A DNA stretch of 56,556 nt from assembly GCA_030430205.1 (NCBI GenBank), contig JAUIGE010000041.1, positions 1 to 56,556 of the forward strand, given 5' to 3'. Shown piece by piece: positions 1 through 7,234 of this stretch; position 1 is the first letter of the stretch, and each line of letters begins with the position of its first letter. This DNA comes from Bacteroidia bacterium. Lineage in GTDB: Bacteria; Bacteroidota; Bacteroidia; J057. A model generated the notes under the pieces. The model ran no database searches. It was given only the letters and a program-made list of their open reading frames with translations, and was not told where the DNA came from. The translations under genes and the position numbers were made by a program.

Positions 1-2
1 AT

Positions 3-98
3 ACAACGGGCAGAAAAACCAAAGCAGAAGAAATTGATTCAAACAAAATTGATTTTCACAAAGATCTGCCCAAATTGTCATACAGAATTGCCGCATAA
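3..98 (+). CDS. C-terminal end of an unidentified gene (5' truncated by window edge)
   Basis: An open frame enters from the left edge and stops at a TAA at 96-98. It encodes about 31 residues, lysine-rich, ending in DLPKLSYRIAA. The composition reads like the tail of a real protein, but there is too little to assign a family. It lies 15 bp before the start of the next gene on the same strand, so the two could be co-transcribed. It could also be a chance open frame in AT-rich DNA. Confidence 0.3.
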   Translation, partial: TTGRKTKAEEIDSNKIDFHKDLPKLSYRIAA

Positions 99-113
99 TT
101 TTAATGATTTATT

Positions 114-1439
114 TTGACGGCGTTCCTAATTGTTGATTATCGCTTTCCTGATAAATATAATTTTGATGAAAATGAAGATTCTATAATGTCTCTTACTCCT
201 GAGAGACTGATTTATAATGAATTATTAGAAAGGCTAAAAAAGCATTATGTAAACCTTCATGAATTGATTTTATTTGGTTGTGAAGTGCCTCTCAAAAAAG
301 AGGGGGATAGTACTATTAGGGCTGATCTATTAGGTATTGTTGCAGGCCTTTCTGGCATAGCAATCATTGAACTTAAGAAAAGCTCTCAAACAGAAAGGCA
401 AGCTTATACCGAGCTTTTAGCATATGCATCTCACCTTCATAGTATTTTTCCAACTATTAGTAAGGATGATATTTCATATATTCTTATTTCACCAATGAAA
501 GAAAGGATAGTTCGAGAGGCAACGATTTATAGTTTTCTCTTTGATGAGAAACCTGTCTTTGCGTTTGTCCCAACTTGGGAAGACGATGATATTACAACAC
601 TAAAGCTAATCCCTTGGATTCCGAAAGAGGAAGAAATAATTTATGTGCATCAAAGTATATTCTCCCCCAAAAATTTTGAACTGTTTAAAGTTACCTGGGA
701 TTTTATGGAGGATTGGAATGCAGATGAAGGAGAAAGTCCAACAACATACATGATTGAAAGAATGGATAAAATTGCCTCCTATGCTGCTCAACTAATGGAG
801 GCAAAAGGGATTCATGGATTTGCTTATACTTCTCAAGCTTTTCCTGAATTGCCTTTTCTTCCAAACGCCTTAATTATTGCTGGAATTAATCCATTTAAAG
901 TTGCGAAAGATAATTACTTACTTAAAAATGGGAAGAGTCTCTCCGAGTTAGATTCAATTCCAGATGAGGCTATAAATATTCTCCAAATTATTCCTGAATT
1001 GGCTAATAAAGCAAAATTGGTTAACGAACAAAATGACTATTTCTATGACTTAATTGCTACATGGAGTAACACAATTGTAAAAATTACATTTGACACTGTT
1101 GATTTAATGACCACAGGTCGTTCAAATGAAATAATTGATAGAGGTTGGGGAACAATGGATTGGCAGGAATACAAACGGTTAATGTTTGAAGATTCACTAT
1201 GTTTTAATTACAGTATTAGAGCTACTGGGATAATAAGGAAGCTTTTTACAGATTACTCTAAAGAGGACTTTAAGTATTTGTCAAAATATGGATATGAAAA
1301 TCATCCATACTTAAGCCATGGAGACATTCCAACTCATATTGTTGATTACATAAATGAACAGGGTTATTTCAGAGATTTTTTAAAGAGACTTTTTGACCCT
1401 TTTTATCAAGTGAAAGATGAATTCTTAGATGATCAATAA
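114..1439 (+). CDS. putative PD-(D/E)XK-type nuclease-like protein, unknown function
   Basis: The 441-residue protein is not recognised as a named family. Residues 70-103 carry a PD-(D/E)XK-like arrangement: Asp71 in RADLLGIVAG, then Glu86-x-Lys88 in IIELKKSS, then a helix with Gln96 (QAYTELLAYASHL) where such nucleases often have their fourth motif. An acidic helix (NELLERLKKHY) precedes it, as in many of these folds. The rest (residues 110-441) has no motif I recognise, no signal peptide and no membrane segment. The start is uncertain: the frame opens with TTG at 114 directly after a stop, and an ATG at 186 (MSLTPERL) would still keep the nuclease-like core. It sits in an AT-rich island, so a defence role is possible but unproven. 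The nuclease call rests on three residues and their spacing. Confidence 0.6.
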   Translation: MTAFLIVDYRFPDKYNFDENEDSIMSLTPERLIYNELLERLKKHYVNLHELILFGCEVPLKKEGDSTIRADLLGIVAGLSGIAIIELKKSSQTERQAYTELLAYASHLHSIFPTISKDDISYILISPMKERIVREATIYSFLFDEKPVFAFVPTWEDDDITTLKLIPWIPKEEEIIYVHQSIFSPKNFELFKVTWDFMEDWNADEGESPTTYMIERMDKIASYAAQLMEAKGIHGFAYTSQAFPELPFLPNALIIAGINPFKVAKDNYLLKNGKSLSELDSIPDEAINILQIIPELANKAKLVNEQNDYFYDLIATWSNTIVKITFDTVDLMTTGRSNEIIDRGWGTMDWQEYKRLMFEDSLCFNYSIRATGIIRKLFTDYSKEDFKYLSKYGYENHPYLSHGDIPTHIVDYINEQGYFRDFLKRLFDPFYQVKDEFLDDQ

Positions 1440-1483
1440 TTACGATATAGGGATTGAAAGATAAATCAGTAGGAGGTTCTAAA

Positions 1484-1630
1484 ATGGAATCTAATGTTTT
1501 ATGTCCAAAATTTTTTGAGTCTTGTAAATTATATGTAACGCCCTCGGAGAAGCAGAAAGGAGTACTAAAATTATCTATAAGCTTTGTACTTTTTATACAA
1601 GCGATCCTGTTTCTATTGAATTTAACATGA
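1484..1630 (+). CDS. possible 48-residue membrane micro-protein
   Basis: A short frame starts at an ATG seven bases after AGGAGG, a strong Shine-Dalgarno match and unusual for this phylum. The product has two cysteines near the N-terminus and a hydrophobic C-terminal segment (SISFVLFIQAILFLLNLT) that could be one membrane span. No family is recognised. It lies 44 bp downstream of the nuclease-like gene on the same strand. It could be a chance ORF or the remnant of a truncated gene; the ribosome-binding site and the hydrophobic tail are the only support. Confidence 0.3.
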   Translation: MESNVLCPKFFESCKLYVTPSEKQKGVLKLSISFVLFIQAILFLLNLT

Positions 1631-1740
1631 GCAAATAGTTAGGTAGTAACCGCCTGACATTCTCATAAAAGCAAACGCCCTGAACAAATATAAATTCCTA
1701 TAATCAACAAACAAGATTCAACCGCCGTAGAGGGTAGAGA

Positions 1741-1776
1741 TTGCTAACGTTCTTTTCTTTTATCAGCTATAATTTG
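1741..1776 (+). promoter_or_regulatory. candidate Bacteroidota promoter for the structured small transcription unit
   Basis: A TTG at 1741-1743 and TATAATTTG at 1768-1776 resemble the -33 and -7 elements of the phylum's housekeeping promoter, with a spacing of 24 bases (slightly long). Transcription would start near 1783, just before the hairpin series and the 57-residue ORF. Confidence 0.3.
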
Positions 1777-1869
1777 CACGCTACAACAGCGTGTGAAAAG
1801 TTTTAAAAAACAACTTTTTAAAGCATGTTTTCACAAAACAAGGGTGGCTTAGCCACCCATGGCTAAGCC
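1777..1869 (+). promoter_or_regulatory. structured leader with two mutually exclusive hairpins at the start codon
   Basis: Several inverted repeats follow each other: CACGCT/AGCGTG (1777-1782 with 1788-1793), TGTGAAAA/TTTTCACA spanning 1792 to the 1830s, then two competing stems. Hairpin A pairs GGGTGGC (1842-1848) with GCCACCC (1852-1858). Hairpin B pairs GGCTTAGCC (1846-1854) with GGCTAAGCC (1861-1869) around the loop ACCCAT, which contains the first two bases of the ATG at 1859. A and B cannot form together, so the leader may act as a translational switch. This is seen in the sequence; the regulatory role is inference. Confidence 0.45.
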
Positions 1870-2032
1870 GAAAGGCACCAGGCGCCACCGAAAAAAGAAA
1901 GACCTGGGCCGCAAAAATAAGTTATCCATAGTCAAACCCTATCTTAAGGCATTTGTTTTGGGGATGTGTGAGGAATTAGGAGGAGACATTATGGAGCTAC
2001 TTAGACTCTTATTAGAGAGCTTATTTATGTAA
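1859..2032 (+). CDS. 57-residue basic small protein, unknown
   Basis: The frame begins with a very basic stretch (MAKPKGTRRHRKKKDLGRKN) and ends in an acidic/hydrophobic helix (MELLRLLLESLFM). The basic N-terminus suggests nucleic-acid binding; no family is recognised. The start codon lies inside a pair of alternative hairpins, and a textbook terminator begins 6 bp after the stop, so the unit looks like a complete one-gene transcript. An alternative view is that the RNA itself is the functional product and the frame is incidental. Confidence 0.45.
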   Translation: MAKPKGTRRHRKKKDLGRKNKLSIVKPYLKAFVLGMCEELGGDIMELLRLLLESLFM

Positions 2033-2037
2033 GTGAC

Positions 2038-2066
2038 AGCCTGGCATCATCTGCCAGGCTTTTTTT
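2038..2066 (+). terminator. rho-independent terminator
   Basis: A perfect 9-bp stem AGCCTGGCA/TGCCAGGCT with a five-base loop TCATC is followed by six T residues. It closes the small structured transcription unit. Confidence 0.88.
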
Positions 2067-2197
2067 AATCCCATCAAAACGGGTAGGATTAGAACTTTTC
2101 GCCTGACTTAATCCAGCTTAACAAGTCGGAGTGAAAGACAAAGTACCATCATTTGTTGAATTTTCATATCTTGAGATAAATCCTTATTTGCAGATAT

Positions 2198-3451
2198 ATG
2201 CCCGAATTAGATAAACAAGATATAAAGGAGTTACATAGCAAAATCGAACAGTTAGAAAAAAAACTGGAAAGATACGAACAGAGAGAAGAGAGAGCCTGGA
2301 ACAGACGATATTCTCTAATGAAAAGCGCTGGGGGGTTCTTGCTTTTTGGCCCTCGATTGAAAAAGGGCGTTTACAAATTGCTAGAAGGCGATGTATCAAA
2401 GGATAACATCTCTGATATGATTGTGGCTGCTTTCTATCGAATTACCAGGATTGGAGTATTTGCAGTTATCGGGTTTGTTATGGTAGCAATCATTCCAGCG
2501 TGGTTATTATGGAATCAAAACGGGCTACTTAATAATCAGAATGGCTTATTAAGCAAACAGAATATACGACTTGATCAGCAGACGAATTTGTTAGAAGCTG
2601 GCAGGCGTAGTTCTTTGGTATTGGAATCGGGAAATGTGATGGGTTTGATTAGTCAAGAATTGAATGATAAAGGCAATAAGAAAGACTCATTATCTCAGCC
2701 ACTAATTGCACGGATAATAGCGTTAAGCCGCACTTTTAAGCCCTATAAATATCTTGAGACTGATACCACTTTAACTGATAAAAAAGTAAGCCCCGAGCGC
2801 GCGCATTTGTTGGTGGGATTATATGAAAGCAAACTGGATTCGCTTAGTTATTTCAGAATATTTACGGGGGGCGATTTTTCCCACGTAAATCTGAACGAAG
2901 CCAACCTGTATGAAGTCAACCTGAGCGGAGCAAAATTGATTGGAGCCGACCTGATTAGAGCCGACCTGAGAAGAGCGAACCTGATCGGAGCAAACCTGAG
3001 CGGAGCAAACCTGAGCGGAGCCAGGTTGAGCGAAACCGACCTGAGCGAAGCCAACCTGAGTAGAGCCAACCTGTATGTAGCCAACCTGTATGAAGCCAGG
3101 CTGAGCAGAACCGATCTGAGCGAAGCCAACCTGAGTAGAGCCAACCTAATTGAAGCCGACCTGAGTAGAGCCAACCTGAGCGAAGCCGACCTGAGCAAAG
3201 CCGACTTGATTGGAGCAAACCTGAGCGAAGCCGACCTGAGCGGAGCAAAACTGAGCGGAGCAAACCTGAGTAGAGCAAAACTGATTGGAACAGGCTGGAT
3301 TGAAGAAAGCGTAGGCCCGAGTCGAGTAATCATGTATGGAATAAATCTGCATGAAGCCGACCTGAAAGGAACTTTCGCTCTAAAAAGACAAATACCCGAT
3401 TTTATTAAAGCTCAAGCAGATACAACTGGCATGGTATGGGTTGATGAATGA
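2198..3451 (+). CDS. membrane-anchored pentapeptide-repeat protein
   Basis: The 417-residue protein starts with a charged coiled coil (about residues 5-35). A hydrophobic segment around residues 85-107 (IGVFAVIGFVMVAIIPAWLLW) is probably one or two membrane passes. Next comes a Gln/Asn-rich stretch with repeated NQNGLL-like units ending in AGRRSSLV, seen in other pentapeptide-repeat membrane proteins. From about residue 228 to 370 there are more than 20 A(N/D)LSxA-type pentapeptides, which fold as a right-handed quadrilateral beta helix. In DNA this is a degenerate 15-bp tandem repeat (about 2880-3290). Pentapeptide proteins can mimic DNA or act as membrane signalling scaffolds; nothing here decides. 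The last 40 bp overlap a short ORF on the other strand. Confidence 0.88.
   Translation: MPELDKQDIKELHSKIEQLEKKLERYEQREERAWNRRYSLMKSAGGFLLFGPRLKKGVYKLLEGDVSKDNISDMIVAAFYRITRIGVFAVIGFVMVAIIPAWLLWNQNGLLNNQNGLLSKQNIRLDQQTNLLEAGRRSSLVLESGNVMGLISQELNDKGNKKDSLSQPLIARIIALSRTFKPYKYLETDTTLTDKKVSPERAHLLVGLYESKLDSLSYFRIFTGGDFSHVNLNEANLYEVNLSGAKLIGADLIRADLRRANLIGANLSGANLSGARLSETDLSEANLSRANLYVANLYEARLSRTDLSEANLSRANLIEADLSRANLSEADLSKADLIGANLSEADLSGAKLSGANLSRAKLIGTGWIEESVGPSRVIMYGINLHEADLKGTFALKRQIPDFIKAQADTTGMVWVDE
2880..3290 (+). repeat. degenerate 15-bp coding tandem repeat (pentapeptide repeats)
   Basis: The unit is roughly GCCAACCTGAGCGGA with variants GACCTGAGCGAA and AACCTGAGTAGA. The period is exactly five codons and reflects the protein solenoid; it is not a CRISPR or intergenic repeat. 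Confidence 0.85.
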
Positions 3452-3582
3452 AACTTTATTAGCTGCCCTTGATCCATTATTAGTTTAATAAGAGATTCTT
3501 CTCTGTCAAGCTCTATTAAAGTAATTACTTCATTCTTTAGCTTCTTACTAATCTCAAAAACTCCGTTCCAAAATCCGCTCAT
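3412..3582 (-). CDS. short ORF, probably a 3'-truncated mobile-element gene
   Basis: The frame starts with ATG inside the end of the upstream gene (29-bp overlap) and encodes 56 residues. The first ~41 (MSGFWNGVFEISKKLKNEVI... to ...MDQGQ) look like genuine helical coding sequence. The last ~15 residues run antisense through the 3' end of the pentapeptide-repeat gene and look arbitrary. The simplest reading is that a once longer gene of the minus-strand block lost its 3' end when the pentapeptide gene or its segment was joined here. Confidence 0.38.
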   Translation of the reverse strand: MSGFWNGVFEISKKLKNEVITLIELDREESLIKLIMDQGQLIKFHSSTHTMPVVSA

Positions 3583-4174
3583 AATCCGCTCTCGAATACC
3601 GCGAAGACTTTTCCTGCACCTCCAAGTACCTCCTCAATCTAGGAGTTGGTTTTCCTCTATAATACAGCTTTGCGTATTTGGGTTTGTTCACCACTTTTTC
3701 CAAAAGCTCCTCCTTCTTGAACAGCAAGCCAATAGGCCCACTCCAAAAGCTTCTACTTTTCTTAGACTTGATTTGCTGCTCATATCGCAAGCCCTTAAAG
3801 GCTTCCCGATGCAGGAAATAATCTTCTCTGGGAGGACGGTAAAGCTTCACGCACTTTTTGCCAGTAACAGGACATAGGAAATAGTAGCGGAAGCCCTTAC
3901 CCAAATTGGAAGGAACCTTTACCAAGGGAATTTTGTAATCAATATACCTGTTACCCTCTTTCTCTTCAAAATAGTATTTGAGCTGTACATACGCATCATT
4001 GCTTAGGGTACTTATCCAAATACGCATACTTCCCGTTTCCTCCTTGCCAGTGTAGAAGGTTATAGCGGTTGATTGATAGCAATTAGGTTCAATAAACCCC
4101 CACTCCCTCAGCCGTTTTAAAGAAAGCGTCTTGCATGATTCTACAGTCGTATATCCCCAACGATAATTACCCAT
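3554..4174 (-). CDS. unknown mobile-element protein with a Cys-pair motif
   Basis: The 206-residue protein opens with MGNYRWGYTTVESCKTLSLK. It has a YYFLCPVTGKKCVKLYRPP segment near residues 95-115, where two cysteines six residues apart followed by a basic/aromatic stretch suggest a small metal-binding or nucleic-acid-binding element. The C-terminus is strongly basic. No enzymatic family is recognised. I recall similar proteins from Bacteroidota integrated elements, but that is memory, not a search. It follows the replication-protein-like gene by 93 bp on the same strand, so it probably belongs to the same module. Confidence 0.65.
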   Translation of the reverse strand: MGNYRWGYTTVESCKTLSLKRLREWGFIEPNCYQSTAITFYTGKEETGSMRIWISTLSNDAYVQLKYYFEEKEGNRYIDYKIPLVKVPSNLGKGFRYYFLCPVTGKKCVKLYRPPREDYFLHREAFKGLRYEQQIKSKKSRSFWSGPIGLLFKKEELLEKVVNKPKYAKLYYRGKPTPRLRRYLEVQEKSSRYSRADYERILERSF

Positions 4175-4267
4175 AATAACCTAAATCTTTAGAGAAAACA
4201 GTGCTTTTTGAATGCCCTGTTTTACTTGATTATACGTTGATTAGGCAATCATGGGAAGTCGATTTTG

Positions 4268-5197
4268 TCATATCGTGAATCCATTCACCAATGCATCCAA
4301 TTCCTGAATGAAGTCATTCGGGTAACTTTCTCCATATTCCCTTTGAAGGTTTTTTAGCCTTGTCCTCATTCGTTGGTAAGACTTGTCACAGTTCAAATAA
4401 CGGCCTTCCTTTAGTTCTTTTGCAAAGGCAATAGCTCTATCATATCCACCGAGTTGGGCCATCCCAAGGGCTTGTAATTGCCTTGCGAAAGCTTTATCGG
4501 TTTTGGCAATAGCTCTATCTATCTTGATTCCATGCACTTTGTTTATCTGGTGGTAAACTTCTTTGAAAGTGTTCTCCATCTTATCAAATACCTGCTTTTC
4601 CCATAGTTCCCTCAACTGACTGGCAAAAGGGAAATGGTCTTTGATTGACCTTGTTTTTGGCAAGCGGTATTCCATTCGCATGATGTACTTCCCCCAAAAT
4701 GCCTTAGGAACTTTTTGACTACCTGCTTTTGTTTGTTTCAACTTGTCATATATGACAAAGTTCCTCACTCCATTCTGATAACGGATGCTATCAGGCTGCT
4801 CCAATCTTTTGAAATGTTGAAGACCTCCCAAGTAAGGATAGTAAAGGGTAGGCTTATGAATGGTTTCCAAATTCAATCCCATATCTATTCTATACAAATT
4901 CCCCTTTCCTACATTGAAGTGCAACACATCACTACACTTTTCACAAAACTGATAAATCGTTTTCCTGTCTGCTATCTGGAAGTTATCGCCCAATACATAT
5001 TTGGGAACACTTCCAATAATACCAACCCGTTCATTGGAGATTCTAACTCTCAGGTTTTCTAGATTACCCGTAATCGAATCCCCACTTCTACTACTATACT
5101 TTTCCTCAACATTGGTAAGACGCTGAGGAAGTTGAGAAAGCAAATCTAAATGATAAAGGCTTTCTCCGCTAAACCATATCCCCACTGTATCTATCAT
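4268..5197 (-). CDS. replication-initiation-like protein (phage gene II/X type)
   Basis: The 309-residue protein starts MIDTVGIWFSGESLYHL and contains LYRIDMGLNLE near residue 105 and NFVIYDKLKQ near 147. This layout (a short beta strand, 'RIDxxxN', then a Y-containing strand) resembles phage and plasmid rolling-circle initiators of the gene II/X group. The C-terminal third is helical and basic. It is followed by the Cys-pair protein and preceded by an HTH gene 31 bp upstream, an arrangement expected of a small integrative or filamentous-phage-like element. The catalytic tyrosine cannot be pinned from the sequence alone, so the replication role is an inference. Confidence 0.55.
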   Translation of the reverse strand: MIDTVGIWFSGESLYHLDLLSQLPQRLTNVEEKYSSRSGDSITGNLENLRVRISNERVGIIGSVPKYVLGDNFQIADRKTIYQFCEKCSDVLHFNVGKGNLYRIDMGLNLETIHKPTLYYPYLGGLQHFKRLEQPDSIRYQNGVRNFVIYDKLKQTKAGSQKVPKAFWGKYIMRMEYRLPKTRSIKDHFPFASQLRELWEKQVFDKMENTFKEVYHQINKVHGIKIDRAIAKTDKAFARQLQALGMAQLGGYDRAIAFAKELKEGRYLNCDKSYQRMRTRLKNLQREYGESYPNDFIQELDALVNGFTI

Positions 5198-5228
5198 ATC
5201 CTTTAGGACAAAAAGTGTCCCCCATCTA

Positions 5229-5537
5229 CTATTTACTATGAAAGGACTTTGACCGAACAGCGGATTTGAGAGAAGCGATAACTTCCGACTTCTTGAAAAG
5301 TACTTTTGCCCCTAATCTGACAAAAGGAATTTTACCTTCCTTTTTCTTCGCATGGACATTCTGTACGGTGGTATGGAGTAGTTCCGCTACTTGTCTTGTA
5401 GTAAGTAGTTCTTCCTCTTCCTGCATGGTAGGTCGTGGAAGGTTTTGGATATGGCGAGCGATAAGCTCATCCATGATTTTGATTAATTCCCCTTGGGGGA
5501 TAATCACTAGACTTTCGTTTGTGAAAAATGTACTCAT
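5229..5537 (-). CDS. excisionase-type HTH DNA-binding protein
   Basis: The 102-residue protein carries LLTTRQVAELLHTTVQNVHA followed by KKEGKIPFVRLGAKVLFKKSEV at about residues 44-88. This is the winged MerR/excisionase fold (HTH_17 type), where 'K.G.IP..R.G....F....V' is diagnostic. The N-terminal 40 residues form a helix (ELIKIMDELIARHIQNL) likely used for dimerisation. Its position next to the replication-like gene suggests control of element excision or copy number. No recombinase is visible in the window for it to assist. Confidence 0.85.
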   Translation of the reverse strand: MSTFFTNESLVIIPQGELIKIMDELIARHIQNLPRPTMQEEEELLTTRQVAELLHTTVQNVHAKKKEGKIPFVRLGAKVLFKKSEVIASLKSAVRSKSFHSK

Positions 5538-5629
5538 TACACTAAAATTTTAAATTATTTTAGTGCTGGAAACGGGGCTAAGGGGTACAGGAGAATAGAT
5601 TCCTATGATTCCTATACCTTTTCCTATAC

Positions 5630-6529
5630 TTAGTCTGGGGAAGGGCTTTTAAACTTGAGTGCTTCTTTGGGTGGATACTCTCCAAAATTTCCTTGAACGG
5701 ACTTAAATTTTGAGTTATTAAAACAGGCAAAATTTTCCATTATCATTTCACAGTACCTCCCCTTTTGATTGCTGTCATATCGCAAAGCAAACTCCCTAAA
5801 TAGAAAATTAATATCTTTTTGGGTAAGGGTTGGAAGGACTATTTTTTTGATTTCTGTTTTGGGGTTGAATCCTAGATAATTAGCTCTCAAGAAGTTCATG
5901 ACTTCTTCCTCCTGCATAAATCCATTTTCTGCTAATTGCATGAAATGCCTTTTGATTTCGGCAGGAGTTGCCCAACTCTTGATCCTGCTATCATCAATAT
6001 CTTCTTTGCTTGATTTTTTTCCTAAATGACCTTCCAGCCAATCGAGCAAGCGAAGGTTAATATGGTAGTCTCTGGAAGCATCATTTGCATAATACTTATA
6101 AGTCATCGTTATAGGCTTTCTCGGGCTATATCGCTTTTCCTGAAAGTTGAGTATTGAATCAATACCAGCGATTTCCTTTTCAAGTTCTTCCTTGTTAATC
6201 CATTGTGTCAGGTTTTGAGTGCCAAGGGTTTTTACACTGTCGGGGCGTATCTCCTTGAAAGTATATGGATAGGGGAATCGGGAAAGCTTGTCTTTGAGTT
6301 TTTTAACTTTTTCCAGTAGGTAGTTATCCGCATTGTCATTGAATGGTAAGCTGTCATTCAGTATTTCTTTCCTTTGTTTATCGAAAGCTTCGTCATCCAT
6401 GTTTTGCATCTCTCTGCCCTTAGTACAAGTTGGAAACATATAGCAAAAGCATTGCTCCTTGGTACATTGGAAATGAGAGTAGAAATAATCTAGCTTGTTT
6501 TCAAGTTCTTCTAATGAGATGATAGCCAT
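5630..6529 (-). CDS. unknown protein of the integrated element
   Basis: The 299-residue protein has a cysteine-rich N-terminal part (QCTKEQCFCYMFPTC, residues about 18-35) that could bind a metal, then a mostly helical, charged body. No family is recognised. It is the element gene closest to tRNA-Phe, ending a minus-strand block of four genes with similar AT-rich composition. Proteins encoded at this place are often recombinases, but no tyrosine- or serine-recombinase motif is seen, so that role is not claimed. Confidence 0.6.
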   Translation of the reverse strand: MAIISLEELENKLDYFYSHFQCTKEQCFCYMFPTCTKGREMQNMDDEAFDKQRKEILNDSLPFNDNADNYLLEKVKKLKDKLSRFPYPYTFKEIRPDSVKTLGTQNLTQWINKEELEKEIAGIDSILNFQEKRYSPRKPITMTYKYYANDASRDYHINLRLLDWLEGHLGKKSSKEDIDDSRIKSWATPAEIKRHFMQLAENGFMQEEEVMNFLRANYLGFNPKTEIKKIVLPTLTQKDINFLFREFALRYDSNQKGRYCEMIMENFACFNNSKFKSVQGNFGEYPPKEALKFKSPSPD

Positions 6530-6621
6530 AGATTTAGGATATTAGGAGAGACCTATCTGAGCTATCTGCAAGATAATTGAAAAAAAATAACAAAACTGTA
6601 CCCATATAGTGTACCCATAAA

Positions 6622-6658
6622 GAAAAATCCCTTCATAATACATTGATTATGAAGGGAT
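6622..6658 (-). terminator. terminator of tRNA-Phe
   Basis: A 13-bp perfect inverted repeat ATCCCTTCATAAT/ATTATGAAGGGAT with a six-base loop is followed on the minus strand by a T run (the A run at 6623-6627). It sits 12 bp past the tRNA 3' end. Confidence 0.85.
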
Positions 6659-6669
6659 TAGAAATTTTG

Positions 6670-6745
6670 TGGTGGTGCGGGAGGGAATTGAACCCCCGAC
6701 ACATGGATTTTCAGTCCATTGCTCTACCGACTGAGCTACCGCACC
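6670..6745 (-). tRNA. tRNA-Phe (GAA)
   Basis: Read on the minus strand the gene has acceptor stem GGTGCGG/CCGCACC, D-arm GCTCAGTCGGTAGAGC, anticodon arm ATGGA-CTGAAAA-TCCAT with anticodon GAA, a T-arm with TTCAATT, discriminator A and an encoded CCA at 6672-6670. The 3' end points towards the AT-rich block on its left, the usual geometry when a tRNA gene serves as an integration site. No second copy of the tRNA 3' end was noticed in 1-6660, so the far attachment site would lie outside the window. Confidence 0.97.
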
Positions 6746-6819
6746 AACTCATTTTTTTTGGTGATGCAAAGCTAGGAGAAAATGTATTTTTGTCAAACCT
6801 ATTTGAAAAAAATGTCACA

Positions 6820-6981
6820 TTAACTTGAAAATTTTATGATGAGGAGCACGATACAGATTAAAAACATCACGATAGAAATCCGGTTGATGCCGTGCATTAC
6901 CTTGATATTGAAGTTAATAGGGGCATCAGGGTCGGGTTTTTTGAGTCCGAGGTAGATGAGTATTTTTTGAAAAACTTCCAT
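6820..6981 (-). CDS. DUF6728-like small membrane protein
   Basis: A 53-residue frame encodes MEVFQKILIYLGLKKPDPDA, then NFNIKVMHGINRISIVMF and a hydrophobic tail LICIVLLIIKFSS. The pattern (short amphipathic helix, 'PD..NF...MHGINRIS', one membrane span) matches, from memory, the Bacteroidota-wide DUF6728 micro-protein family of unknown function. It is a single-span inner-membrane protein with a cytoplasmic N-terminus if the lysines follow the positive-inside rule. It is transcribed towards tRNA-Phe, 75 bp away. Confidence 0.72.
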   Translation of the reverse strand: MEVFQKILIYLGLKKPDPDAPINFNIKVMHGINRISIVMFLICIVLLIIKFSS

Positions 6982-7114
6982 AAGATTTGTTGTTGGGTTC
7001 TTGCTTTCTGCTTACTTGCTATTTAAAACTCCCAAGTCCTGAGGATGTTTTTGGGAAATGTAGACGAATATCCTAAAATTTGCGGATAGAGTTTGCAAAT
7101 TGAAGAAAATTCTA

Positions 7115-7217
7115 GTGGGCAGTGGGCAGTTGGCAGTGGGCAGTAGGTAGTAGGCAGTTGGCAGTAACCCGAAACTCAAAACCCGAAACTCAAAACCCGA
7201 AACCCGAAACCCGAAAC
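7115..7217. repeat. two adjoining heptanucleotide tandem tracts
   Basis: Bases 7115-7166 are built of 7-bp units TGGGCAG/TTGGCAG/TAGGCAG. Bases 7167-7217 are built of CCCGAAA/CTCAAAA. Both have a strict 7-bp period with substitutions but no indels. The second has the same unit, in opposite orientation, as the tract at 46857-46937. They fill the space just upstream of ddl. Confidence 0.9.
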
Positions 7218-7234
7218 ATTCAAAAAACCAATCC

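Noticed and set aside
2880-3290. CRISPR-like regular repeat.
   Set aside because: The units have no unique spacers and are exactly five codons long, so it is a coding pentapeptide repeat.
2848-3333. Long open frames on the minus strand opposite the pentapeptide repeats.
   Set aside because: They are translations of the 15-bp repeat in other frames (serine, leucine and arginine runs) without any independent protein character.
4268-6529. Complete filamentous prophage.
   Set aside because: Only a replication-like and an HTH gene are suggestive; no coat, Zot-like or assembly genes are visible in the window.
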